This document shows positions 34,416 to 42,196 of a stretch of 64,000 bases of DNA, piece after piece. The position numbers were made by a program, and so were the translations under genes. The notes under the pieces are model-generated. The model was not told the origin of the DNA. It did not search any database and saw only the letters and a list, made by a program, of their open reading frames with translations. How positions within the stretch are numbered: position 1 is the first letter of the stretch; each line of letters starts with the position of its first letter. Source of the stretch: Fimbriiglobus ruber (GTDB lineage Bacteria; Planctomycetota; Planctomycetia; Gemmatales; Gemmataceae); contig NZ_NIDE01000020.1 in assembly GCF_002197845.1 (NCBI RefSeq), positions 419,460 through 483,459 of the forward strand, read 5' to 3'.

Positions 34416-35655
34416 CGAACACCGGGAATTGACACGTCGCTATTTTTTGCGCCTGGGAGTGGTTGGGGCGGTGGCAGTCGGCGGGCGAGCCCGGGCCGCC
34501 GATGGCGATAAGGACAAGCCGAAGCCGCGAACGAAGCCCGCGAACGCCGACGTGCAACCGGAGCCGTATTTCACGCTGCCCGAGGATTTCCAGGATGTTT
34601 CGCGGGGCAAGCCGATCCCGCACCGTTTAACCGACGCGCAAAAGCGCGACGCGGGATTGACCCGCGAGACGTGGAAACTGGAAGTCATCTCCGACCCGAC
34701 CCATCCCGCCGGACTGGGCAAGCCGTTGACCAAGACGGGCGGCACGGCCCTCGATTTTGAATCACTATTGAAGCTCGGCGAAAAGCACGCGGTCCGCTTT
34801 CCCAAGGTGATGACGTGCCTGAACATGGGCTGCCCGCTGGGCATGGGCCTGTGGGAAGGGGTGCCGCTACGGGAGGTCGTCTGGCTGACCCAGCCGCGCG
34901 ACAATTTACGCCGCGTCTTTTATTACGGCTTTCACAACGATGACCCCAAGCAGATGTTTCGTAGTTCGCTGCCCGTCGGCCGGGTGTTAGAAGACCCGTT
35001 CGACCTCCCGCCGGTCATCCTGTGCTACAAGCTGAACGGCCAGTGGCTCAATTCGGAGCGCGGCGGCCCGGTGCGGGTGGTGGTTCCGGAGGCTTACGGC
35101 TTCAAATCGATCAAATGGCTCACGCACGTCGTGCTGACGAACCTGGCCCACGCCAACGACACCTACGCCGACGACAACAACGATGTCGATAGCCCGCTCA
35201 AGACGTTTGCGGCGTCGCTGACCGTTCCCCAGGTTGCCAAGGCGGGTGAAGCGATCGCGGTATCGGGTTACGCGCAAGTCGGGATCTCGGGACTGTCGAA
35301 AGTGCAGGTATCGATCGAACCCAAGAACACGCCTCGTCCAGCCGACGACCCGTACTTCACCAAGGCTCCGTGGGTCGATGCGGAAGTCCTCTCGCCTCCC
35401 AAGCGTTGGGGCGCCCTCGCCGACGGTAAGATCCCGGCGAACACGCACGGCTTCGACGCGGCCGGGAAGCCGAAGTCGTGGCCCATGCGACTGACCAACG
35501 TCCACTGGGCGGCGGTGTTACCCGCTCTCCTCGCGGGCGAATACACGTTCCGCAGCCGGACGATCGACGAGAAGGGGCACGCCCAACCGATGCCGCGGCC
35601 GTTCCGCAAGTCGGGTCGGGCGGCGATCGAATCCGTGTACGTTACCGTGAAGTAG
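34390..35655 (+). CDS. Tat-exported molybdopterin-dependent oxidoreductase (sulfite oxidase-like)
   Basis: 421 aa from ATG 34390. An N-terminal twin-arginine signal (TRRYFLRLGVVGAVAVGG) indicates folded export with cofactor. The Moco domain holds the cysteine-bearing segment PKVMTCLNMGCPLGMGLWEGVPLREVVW, then PVILCYKLNGQWLNSERGGPVRVVVPEAYGFKSIKWL, which is the sulfite-oxidase-family RGGPxRxxVP.xxGxKxxKW motif. A C-terminal Mo-co dimerisation-like beta domain follows. The electron acceptor is not encoded nearby. Its overlap with the RND pump gene implies co-expression with metal efflux. Confidence 0.88.
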   Translation: MTHQQAFLDEHRELTRRYFLRLGVVGAVAVGGRARAADGDKDKPKPRTKPANADVQPEPYFTLPEDFQDVSRGKPIPHRLTDAQKRDAGLTRETWKLEVISDPTHPAGLGKPLTKTGGTALDFESLLKLGEKHAVRFPKVMTCLNMGCPLGMGLWEGVPLREVVWLTQPRDNLRRVFYYGFHNDDPKQMFRSSLPVGRVLEDPFDLPPVILCYKLNGQWLNSERGGPVRVVVPEAYGFKSIKWLTHVVLTNLAHANDTYADDNNDVDSPLKTFAASLTVPQVAKAGEAIAVSGYAQVGISGLSKVQVSIEPKNTPRPADDPYFTKAPWVDAEVLSPPKRWGALADGKIPANTHGFDAAGKPKSWPMRLTNVHWAAVLPALLAGEYTFRSRTIDEKGHAQPMPRPFRKSGRAAIESVYVTVK

Positions 35656-36404
35656 ACTCTGCGCCGCTGGCTAGCCAGTGGAGCCGGTTCCCCAGAATAA
35701 CACGCTCTCGACACATCGACCGGATCGGCTCTCTCCTGCTATCAGACTAACCTCGGACACCGGTGCGGAAGACCAGGGATGACAGGACCAGGATTCGAGT
35801 GCCGGAGGGAATTTCTGCGCTTTTTGCGCCAAAAACGCTGTTTCGTGAGAGAGTACAGACCAGGGCATACTTGCAAGGCCGGCACCCCCCTATTACATGA
35901 ACAAGAACAGACCAGCACACGAATATGGCGGGAGGTTTTTGCGCCTGTCGACCGCATGGGGGATCGAACTTTAACGACCAGAGGCAAACGCTGCATAGCT
36001 TCTGGCATGGGTACAGCCTGTTTCGCAGTCATGGCCATCAGAGCAAGGGGCGGTCCGTTAATGATGCCGTGGCTCCCTTATCTTCCTGCTTTCTCACTTT
36101 CAAGAATTCTCGTTTCTTGAGTTTTCAAGAATTTCCATGTACTCGCGAGTTCCCGTAGGTCGGCTAGCGTATCGCGGCTCATCCAGGTGGCTTGTTTTGG
36201 GCTGATTGTCGACGGTACTACCCTGGGGGGTCCGTATCGGAAATCGCTTGCAGAAACGGTGGAATCCCAAGCGTTTCCAACATTCTTCTTGAGGGTTCGC
36301 CTAGTTCGGGATCAAGACGTTATTGGGTAAGCCGCGGACCTGTGACGCCGCCAAGTTATCGCACTTCAGGTAGGAACCTATCCAGTCGTCTGTCCCGTAC
36401 GGTC
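35656..36404. other. Intergenic region without a recognisable gene
   Basis: About 750 bp of lower-GC sequence between the oxidoreductase and the ISKra4-type element. Short open frames (up to 113 codons) show no family motif and no ribosome site. Small features: GCGCTTTTTGCGCC near 35817, and near-repeats of TTTCAAGAATT at about 36098 and 36122. It may be a decayed gene; nothing definite can be named. Confidence 0.45.
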
Positions 36405-36413
36405 GATTGAATT
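36405..36413. repeat. Left 9-bp target site duplication of the ISKra4-type element
   Basis: GATTGAATT directly before the left terminal repeat. The identical 9-mer follows the right terminal repeat at 38163-38171. Confidence 0.9.
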
Positions 36414-36588
36414 GGGTGCAATCGCTTTCCGAACAGTTGTCTCTTTCGTTTTCCAAGGGGTTTTACGCTTGTCCTCGCCGGATGACGAGCGTTTTGCTGG
36501 CATTAATGCCCGAATTGGGCTGTAAAAAAGCTGGGGCATGCCGTACCAGACCGTTCTCTTACCAACGGTTAGGATCCAGGCACGCCCC

Positions 36589-38136
36589 ATGGATGGGAAG
36601 CATAAAGACGACTGGGAACCGCGTCCAGACGACTTCGGCGATTCGGCCGGTGTCGAACGCGAGGCGCGTCGAGCCTTCGACGAGGTCGTGCGGTTCTGTT
36701 CCGCCAGCGACAGCCTTTTCCGGGCGTTCGAACAGAACTTGCTCACGCGACTTTTTGCCCTCGGTTGTTTGCTGACGCGGCTGTTTCTGGCATGCCGCCA
36801 TGAACGTCTGGAGGCATCGCCGCCTCCGGGTTTTCGCCGGGGCGCCCCCAGGGTCCAACGGACCCTGAAGACGCTATTCGGCCCCGTGACGTTCGGTCGT
36901 TCGCAGATGATTCGCCTCGTCGCTGGCGCCAGTTTCTACCCGCTCGATGCGACCTTGGGTCTGACCCGCGACGGCTTTTCTCCCTGGGTGATCCAGTTCG
37001 TGACGCGGTTGGCGACCCGGATGAGTTTCGCGTCGAGCCGATTGCTGTGCCGGTCGGTGTTGGGGTGGTCGCCGTCGGTGGAGTCGATCGCGGAAATGGT
37101 GATCGGTCTGGGACAGATGGCGGAGCCGTTCATGAAGCAACAGCCGGCGCCCGCGAACGACGGCGAGGTATTGGTGATCGAGGTGGATGGGAAGTGTCCG
37201 CCGACGGCCCGGGCGGACGAGTTGGCCAAGCGTCGGGGTCGGCGGCGGAAGCATGCGAAGGCCTGTGTGTGCGGTTGCCAGCGTCATCGCGGTCAGGCGA
37301 AGCGGAAGCGGCGTGGCGGCAAGAAACGCCGGAAAAAAGGGGACAAGAGCAAGAACGGCAAGGAGGTGGTGGTGATCGTGATGTACACGCTGGAACGGGG
37401 CGAGGACGGCCGCCTCCACGGCCCGAGGAACAAGAAGGTGTGGGCCTCGTTCGGCCAGCGTAGGCGGGCGGCGTTGTGGGCGCGGGCTGAGGCGACCAAG
37501 CGTGGGTTCGGTCCGGACACGACTAAGACCGTGCAAATCGTGGTCGATGGGGCGAGCGGGTTGAGAAGCAACTTGGCGGAGGCGTTTCCGAACGCGATTG
37601 TGACCGTCGATATCTGTCACGTGGTGGAGAAGTTGTGGGAACTCGGTCATCGGTTTCACCAGGAAGGCAGCGACGAACTGAAGACGTTGGTGGAGGAATG
37701 GAAGGAGTTAGTGTACGCGGGCCGGGCGGAAGAGTTGGTGACGCGGTTGAGGGGTTTGCTCGACGGCGTCCCCCGGAATGGACCGGGAACGCTGGCCAAG
37801 CGGAAAGGACTGGGAAAAGTGCTGGGCTACATCGAACCGCGTCTGTCGATGATGAAGTACGCCGAGTGGCGTGAGCGGGATTTGGTGATCGCCTCGGGTC
37901 AGGTGGAGGGCGCGGTGCGTCATGTGGTGGGCGAGCGGATGGACTGCGCGGGGATGCGTTGGATACCGGGCCGGGCCGAGGCGTTGCTGCACCTACGTTG
38001 CATCGAGATCAACGGCGACTGGGAAGAGTTCATCGCCTTCACGGACCAACAGATTCTGCACCGCCTCATAGAATATGAGGCGGTGCAGATTCGATCCAAC
38101 AAGCCGCTAAAATGCGGCTTCGCATTGGCCGCGTAA
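36589..38136 (+). CDS. ISKra4 family transposase
   Basis: 515 aa from ATG 36589. DDE-type features: VLVIEVDGKCPP (first Asp), IVTVDICHVVEKLWELGH (second Asp), and IASGQVEGAVRHVVGERMDCAGMRW (catalytic Glu, ISKra4 signature GxVExxxxxxxxxRxxxxGMRW). A Cys pair and an Arg/Lys-rich insertion (about 205-260) lie between strands. No frameshift or stop was found. The last 30 codons contain two strong hairpins. Confidence 0.9.
   Translation: MDGKHKDDWEPRPDDFGDSAGVEREARRAFDEVVRFCSASDSLFRAFEQNLLTRLFALGCLLTRLFLACRHERLEASPPPGFRRGAPRVQRTLKTLFGPVTFGRSQMIRLVAGASFYPLDATLGLTRDGFSPWVIQFVTRLATRMSFASSRLLCRSVLGWSPSVESIAEMVIGLGQMAEPFMKQQPAPANDGEVLVIEVDGKCPPTARADELAKRRGRRRKHAKACVCGCQRHRGQAKRKRRGGKKRRKKGDKSKNGKEVVVIVMYTLERGEDGRLHGPRNKKVWASFGQRRRAALWARAEATKRGFGPDTTKTVQIVVDGASGLRSNLAEAFPNAIVTVDICHVVEKLWELGHRFHQEGSDELKTLVEEWKELVYAGRAEELVTRLRGLLDGVPRNGPGTLAKRKGLGKVLGYIEPRLSMMKYAEWRERDLVIASGQVEGAVRHVVGERMDCAGMRWIPGRAEALLHLRCIEINGDWEEFIAFTDQQILHRLIEYEAVQIRSNKPLKCGFALAA
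38056..38088 (+). other. Perfect hairpin inside the transposase 3' end
   Basis: CTGCACCGCCTCATA (38056-38070), loop GAA, TATGAGGCGGTGCAG (38074-38088): a 15-bp perfect stem within coding sequence for QILHRLIEYEAVQ. A second hairpin, AAGCCGC-TAAAAT-GCGGCTT, follows at 38101-38120. They could block inward transcription, control transposase mRNA, or be chance from codon choice. Confidence 0.7.
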
Positions 38137-38162
38137 ACTCTGTTCGGAAACCGATTGCACCC

Positions 38163-38171
38163 GATTGAATT
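38163..38171. repeat. Right 9-bp target site duplication of the ISKra4-type element
   Basis: GATTGAATT, identical to 36405-36413. Its last base is also the first base (plus-strand order) of the WD40/LRR gene stop codon. Confidence 0.9.
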
Positions 38172-40423
38172 CATTTGAGGACCACATTCAGCCTGGGCAA
38201 CCGAAGCCGGAGTTTGGCCACCCCCGCCTCTGTCACTTTTGCCCCCGTTGCCGAGATCTGCGACAGGTTTGTCAGCCCGGCCAAATGGTCAAGACCTGCG
38301 TCTGAGACCATTGTCCCGCGAACGTCCAGGTACTTTAATCGAGTCAGCCCTTTGAGGTGGATCAATCCCGCGTCAGTCACTCGCGTCCAGGCGACCGAAA
38401 CGTTCTCAAGGGTGGTGAGGTCGGTAAGGACTTCCAGCCCGGCGTCCGTAATCTCGTACCCCAATTTCGTGTCCCCGTACAGCTGAAGTTCCCGGAGTTT
38501 CGGCAAGCCTTTCAGGCGGCTTAGCGCTTCGTCCGTAATCCGCCGCTTGGTCCACCCCAGGTTCACCGAGGTGACGGCTCCATCCGGGTCCGTCTTCACA
38601 CGCCCATTGCAGGCTCGCACCGCCGCCGGGAGATCGTACTGTTGGTTAATCAGGGCGTTGACGAAGTCGTCCCTTGACCAGAATACCGTACACCCCGGCA
38701 GTGCCTTCCGAAATGACGCTGCGGCCGACTCGGTGATGGGCGTGCCGACCACCCCGAGTTCGACGAGTTCGGTCGACCCCCGGAGCCGATCGAGTCCGGT
38801 GTCGGTCACCGCGGTCCGATCGAGCCGGAGCTTCCGGAGCCGCTTCGCCTCCGCCAGAACGCCGACCTCGGTGTCCCCGACCCGCGCCCCGGTCAGGTCG
38901 AGTTCGACCACCTCGCTCCCCTCCCGCCGGACCTTGCCTCCGTGCTTCCGGCCCAGTGCGGTCACCGCGTCTGATTGCTCGGACGCGGTTTGCTCGGGAT
39001 CGGGCGTACTCCCAGGGGTTGGTATATCCCAAAACCGGATCACCCCGTCCGCGCCGCCGGTGACGATCGTCTTCCCATCCGGTGTGATCGCCACCGCACC
39101 CATCCACCCCCGCTGGCCGGACACGACCGCCCGTGCCTGACGGGTGTTCACATCCCACACCCGGGCCTCGTCTACAATCACCGCCTTGTCCTCCAGGGCG
39201 TAGTCCCCGTTCGCGGCGACCAGAATGCTTCCGTCCGGGGTGAGGGCGACGGTCCGGACATTAGTCGCGTGGTTCGGGAGGGTACCGGTAGTGCTCCCGT
39301 CCGGGTTCCACAACCGGACGGCTTTGTCCCCGTTGCAGGTGGCCAGGACCCTGCCGTCCGCGGAAGCGGCGAGCGTCCGGATATGACCCGGGGGACTTTT
39401 CAACGCCGCCAGGACCTCCCCCGTAGCGGCATTCCGCAGCACAACCCCGCCGGCCTCGGTGTTGGCCAGGAGTGTCCCGCCCTTGAGAAACGCCAGACCC
39501 GCGTAGCTGGCCCGCTCGCCCGTCCACTCGTCCCGCGCCTTCCCGGTGGCCACATCATGCACGGCCACATGTGCGTATGGGACGCCGACCTTTCCGAACC
39601 GTTGATCCTGGACCTCGCGCACGACGGACCCGAGGACCGCCAGTTCCTTGCCGTCCGGCGAAAAGGCGAAAACCCCGGTACCCGTCCCCGCGAATGTTCG
39701 TTCGGTCTTTGAGCCCACGTCCCACAAATGGACGACCCCGTCGACTCCGGCCGCGGCCACGGTCTTGCCGTCAGGGGATAGGGCGACGGAGTGGATCGGG
39801 CCCTTTCCGACGGGGAGCGTCGCCCGCTCTCCCGGCGGGTCCATGTCCCACACTCGGACAACGTCTCGATCGGCGGTGGCCGCCAGTCGCCCGTCCGCAC
39901 TGAGGGCTATCGCCCCGACCGGCCGGTTCTGCTCGGCGGTGAGCGTCGCTCGCGGCTTGCGAACGACTGGGAGCGGTCGTGCACGCGGGTCCGCCGTCGC
40001 CTGCACGACCGTCCCTTGCCCGGCGGTTGTCTGGTCTGGCGTTGCTGGTGGCGGCAGAGCCTTGCGGGAGAATGCAACGATCGCGGCGAGTCCACCAATA
40101 ACGACGACCGCGACGAGTACGGCCGCTGCTCCGCCTATGAGTACCCAGGGCGGTGAACTCCGAACCGGTTTCTTTTTCCGTCGGGGCCGGGGCCGACCGT
40201 CGTCTTCAGCTTCCGTGTCCCTCATCATCTGGCCACGCTTCCTGGCAGCCGGCGCGGGCGTTTTCGGTGATGAGGTGGGTTCGTCCGCAGCCGCTACCTC
40301 GGGACCCGGCATGGGGATGACCATCGGGGTCTTGCACTTGGGGCATTTGACGGTTGTGCCGGCGGTGGCATCCGGTGCATTCAATCGGGTGTCGCATTCG
40401 GGACAGAGAATTGCAATCGGCAT
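38171..40423 (-). CDS. Zinc-ribbon, membrane-anchored WD40 and leucine-rich-repeat protein
   Basis: 750 aa from ATG 40423, with GGAG about 7 bases upstream. In order: an MJ0042-type zinc ribbon (CPECDTRLNAPDATAGTTVKCPKC, about 7-30, in pieces CPEC and CPKC), a basic linker, one membrane helix (VLIGGAAAVLVAVVVIGGLAAIVAF), about seven WD40 blades (VVRVWDM, VVHLWDV, AVRLWNP, IRFWDI), then leucine-rich repeats at about 525-750 (LRKLRLDRTAVTDTGLDRL, LKYLDVRGTMVSDAGLDHL). Two propeller/solenoid scaffolds outside a membrane anchor suggest protein-protein interaction. The gene is complete; the ISKra4-type element inserted exactly at its stop codon. Confidence 0.87.
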   Translation of the reverse strand: MPIAILCPECDTRLNAPDATAGTTVKCPKCKTPMVIPMPGPEVAAADEPTSSPKTPAPAARKRGQMMRDTEAEDDGRPRPRRKKKPVRSSPPWVLIGGAAAVLVAVVVIGGLAAIVAFSRKALPPPATPDQTTAGQGTVVQATADPRARPLPVVRKPRATLTAEQNRPVGAIALSADGRLAATADRDVVRVWDMDPPGERATLPVGKGPIHSVALSPDGKTVAAAGVDGVVHLWDVGSKTERTFAGTGTGVFAFSPDGKELAVLGSVVREVQDQRFGKVGVPYAHVAVHDVATGKARDEWTGERASYAGLAFLKGGTLLANTEAGGVVLRNAATGEVLAALKSPPGHIRTLAASADGRVLATCNGDKAVRLWNPDGSTTGTLPNHATNVRTVALTPDGSILVAANGDYALEDKAVIVDEARVWDVNTRQARAVVSGQRGWMGAVAITPDGKTIVTGGADGVIRFWDIPTPGSTPDPEQTASEQSDAVTALGRKHGGKVRREGSEVVELDLTGARVGDTEVGVLAEAKRLRKLRLDRTAVTDTGLDRLRGSTELVELGVVGTPITESAAASFRKALPGCTVFWSRDDFVNALINQQYDLPAAVRACNGRVKTDPDGAVTSVNLGWTKRRITDEALSRLKGLPKLRELQLYGDTKLGYEITDAGLEVLTDLTTLENVSVAWTRVTDAGLIHLKGLTRLKYLDVRGTMVSDAGLDHLAGLTNLSQISATGAKVTEAGVAKLRLRLPRLNVVLK

Positions 40424-40978
40424 GATTGGCTCCGAATATCGAAAGCTCGACAAGTCAAGTTTCGTCGCGTTTTCGGAGAGGGTGTGTTGCCACTAATAAT
40501 GTTCCGATCGGACAAGTGTCGAGATACGCATGTTCGATTCGTGTGTGCAACTCATGCAAAATATTAGACCGCGCCAGAAGCTTTGACACAAATGGAATCG
40601 CACGCGGTCAGCCCTAAAAATGTTGGCCGATGTAAATATGCTGACGACTGCCATGTTGTTATCGCCAGTCACCGATTTGCAGCAACTTGCAGCAACCAGC
40701 GTGAAAATTGTGCCCTTGTAGCCGAAATGGACGAACTATAAACTGTAATTCTGCCTAAGAAATCGTGGTTTTCCTGCGATTGCGGTGTCCGCAACCGTTG
40801 CTTCGGGACCAAGAAGTCGCAAGTTTAAGTCCCATAGTCCAGACTCGTACGATAATACCAAGTCGTATGCCCTGCGAGTTCTCTTCGCTCCTTTTTCGAG
40901 CTTCTCTTGAGATAGACCCATCCCGGCTGCGCAAAGAACAATCAGCACTCCCGGGAATTGCTCCGACCACTCCTACAC
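40424..40978. other. Intergenic region without a recognisable gene
   Basis: About 555 bp upstream of the zinc-ribbon/WD40 gene and downstream of the MoxR gene. The part 40490-40760 is unusually AT-rich. Short frames on either strand (up to about 70-100 codons) have no conserved motif. It probably holds the promoter of the WD40/LRR gene. Confidence 0.5.
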
Positions 40979-41989
40979 TTACCGCTTGCCATCTTCCTTT
41001 TCTTTCACGTCGTTCACGATCGACGCCAGAATGGTGTCGGTGGAGATGTTCTCGGCTTGCGCTTCGAAGTTGAGCAGAACGCGGTGCCGCATGGCGGGGA
41101 AGAAGACCTTGCGGATGTCCTCGAAACTCACGTTGTAGCGCCCTTCGAGTAGCGCGCGAACCTTGCCGGCGAGAATCAACGCCTGCGCGCCCCGCGGACT
41201 GGCTCCGGCGCGGAGCAAGCGGGTCGCGTCTGGCGTCGCGTATTCGCTGGTCGGGTGCGTCGCGAGCAAGAGGCGGATGGCGTAGTCCTGAACGGGCGCG
41301 GCGACCAAAACCTCGCGAACGAGCTGCATCCAGATCGCGATCTCGTCCGCGTCCATCACTTTATTCGTGGTCTGTTTCTCGTTCCGCGTCGTGCGGTCGA
41401 GGATCAGGTTCAATTCCTCCCGCGTCGTGAACGGGACGATCAGTTTGAACAGGAAGCGGTCGAGTTGCGCTTCGGGGAGCGGGTACGTGCCCTCCTGCTC
41501 GATCGGGTTCTGGGTGGCCAGCACGAAGAACGGCTCGACGAGCTTGTGAATCGTCCCGCCGACGGTGACGCTGTGCTCCTGCATGGCTTCCAGCAGGGCG
41601 GACTGCGTTTTCGGCGTCGCCCGGTTAATTTCGTCCGCGAGTACGATCTGGGCGAACAGCGGGCCGGACTGGAAGCGGAAGTCGCGCCTTCCGTCCGGCG
41701 ACTCCGAAATGATATTCGTCCCGATGATGTCCGACGGCATCAGGTCCGGAGTGAACTGAATGCGGGCAAATTTCAGTTCGAGTGCCTGGGCGAGAGTGCG
41801 GATGAGCAGCGTCTTCCCGAGCCCGGGGACGCCTTCGAGCAGGACGTGCCCGCCCACGAACAGGCACGTCAGCACGCCGCGGACGATCTCCGGCTGGCCG
41901 ACGATCACCTTGCCGATCTCGGCCTCCAGCGCGGCGAATCGCTGGCGGAAGTGGGCGGCCCGTTCGGGCATCGGTGCGGTCGGATTCAT
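40979..41989 (-). CDS. MoxR family AAA+ ATPase
   Basis: 336 aa from ATG 41989. Seen: KVIVGQPEIVRGVLTCLFVGGHVLLEGVPGLGKT with Walker A GVPGLGKT, Walker B VLADEINRA, sensor FVLATQNPIEQEGTYPLPEAQLDRF, and the C-terminal lid (AGASPRGAQALILAGK). MoxR ATPases act as chaperones, often assembling or activating complexes with VWA-domain partners. The next gene upstream on the same strand encodes a double-VWA membrane protein, so the two probably work together, though a 207-bp repeat-containing gap separates them. Confidence 0.93.
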   Translation of the reverse strand: MNPTAPMPERAAHFRQRFAALEAEIGKVIVGQPEIVRGVLTCLFVGGHVLLEGVPGLGKTLLIRTLAQALELKFARIQFTPDLMPSDIIGTNIISESPDGRRDFRFQSGPLFAQIVLADEINRATPKTQSALLEAMQEHSVTVGGTIHKLVEPFFVLATQNPIEQEGTYPLPEAQLDRFLFKLIVPFTTREELNLILDRTTRNEKQTTNKVMDADEIAIWMQLVREVLVAAPVQDYAIRLLLATHPTSEYATPDATRLLRAGASPRGAQALILAGKVRALLEGRYNVSFEDIRKVFFPAMRHRVLLNFEAQAENISTDTILASIVNDVKEKEDGKR

Positions 41990-42047
41990 GGTGCTTCGTA
42001 CCCAGGTTCGGTGATCACGGTAGCTAGTAATCGAGAAAGCTAAGATA

Positions 42048-42187
42048 GCCACAAAAAGGCACAAAAAAGCACAAAAATTAAGAGAGCCCAATTGTTCTAA
42101 AGATTATATTGTGCGTTGATATCAAATAGCCTCATGGTTTGCGGTTTATGTCTTAACTTTTCGTGCTTTTTTGTGCCTTTTTGTGGC
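42048..42187. repeat. Ladder-type inverted repeat between VWA and moxR genes
   Basis: Left arm 42048-42082 (GCCACAAAAAGGCACAAAAA...) and right arm 42152-42187 are reverse complements except for one mismatch and one indel. Each arm is a series of CACAAAAA(A)G units with about 10-base period. The spacer is AT-rich, about 69 bp. It could attenuate or stabilise the transcript between the two genes. Confidence 0.85.
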
Positions 42188-42196
42188 AATTCTTTC

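Larger units (their letters stand above)
36414..38162 (+). mobile_element. Complete ISKra4-type insertion sequence
   Basis: 1749 bp. Terminal inverted repeats GGGTGCAATCGCTTTCCGAACAG at the left (positions 36414-36436) and the reverse complement of 38140-38162 at the right differ at one position. A perfect 9-bp target duplication flanks it. It carries one full-length transposase gene. Intact ends, gene and duplication suggest a recent, possibly active insertion. The right duplication overlaps the stop codon of the WD40/LRR gene without changing it. Confidence 0.92.

Noticed and set aside
35779-36120. A 113-codon plus-strand frame in the gap before the ISKra4-type element
   Set aside because: No ribosome site, no conserved motif and composition unlike neighbouring genes; it may be a decayed remnant but cannot be named.
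40736-40948. A 70-codon minus-strand frame upstream of the MoxR gene end
   Set aside because: Starts with GTG without a ribosome site, no motif, in an AT-rich non-coding stretch.
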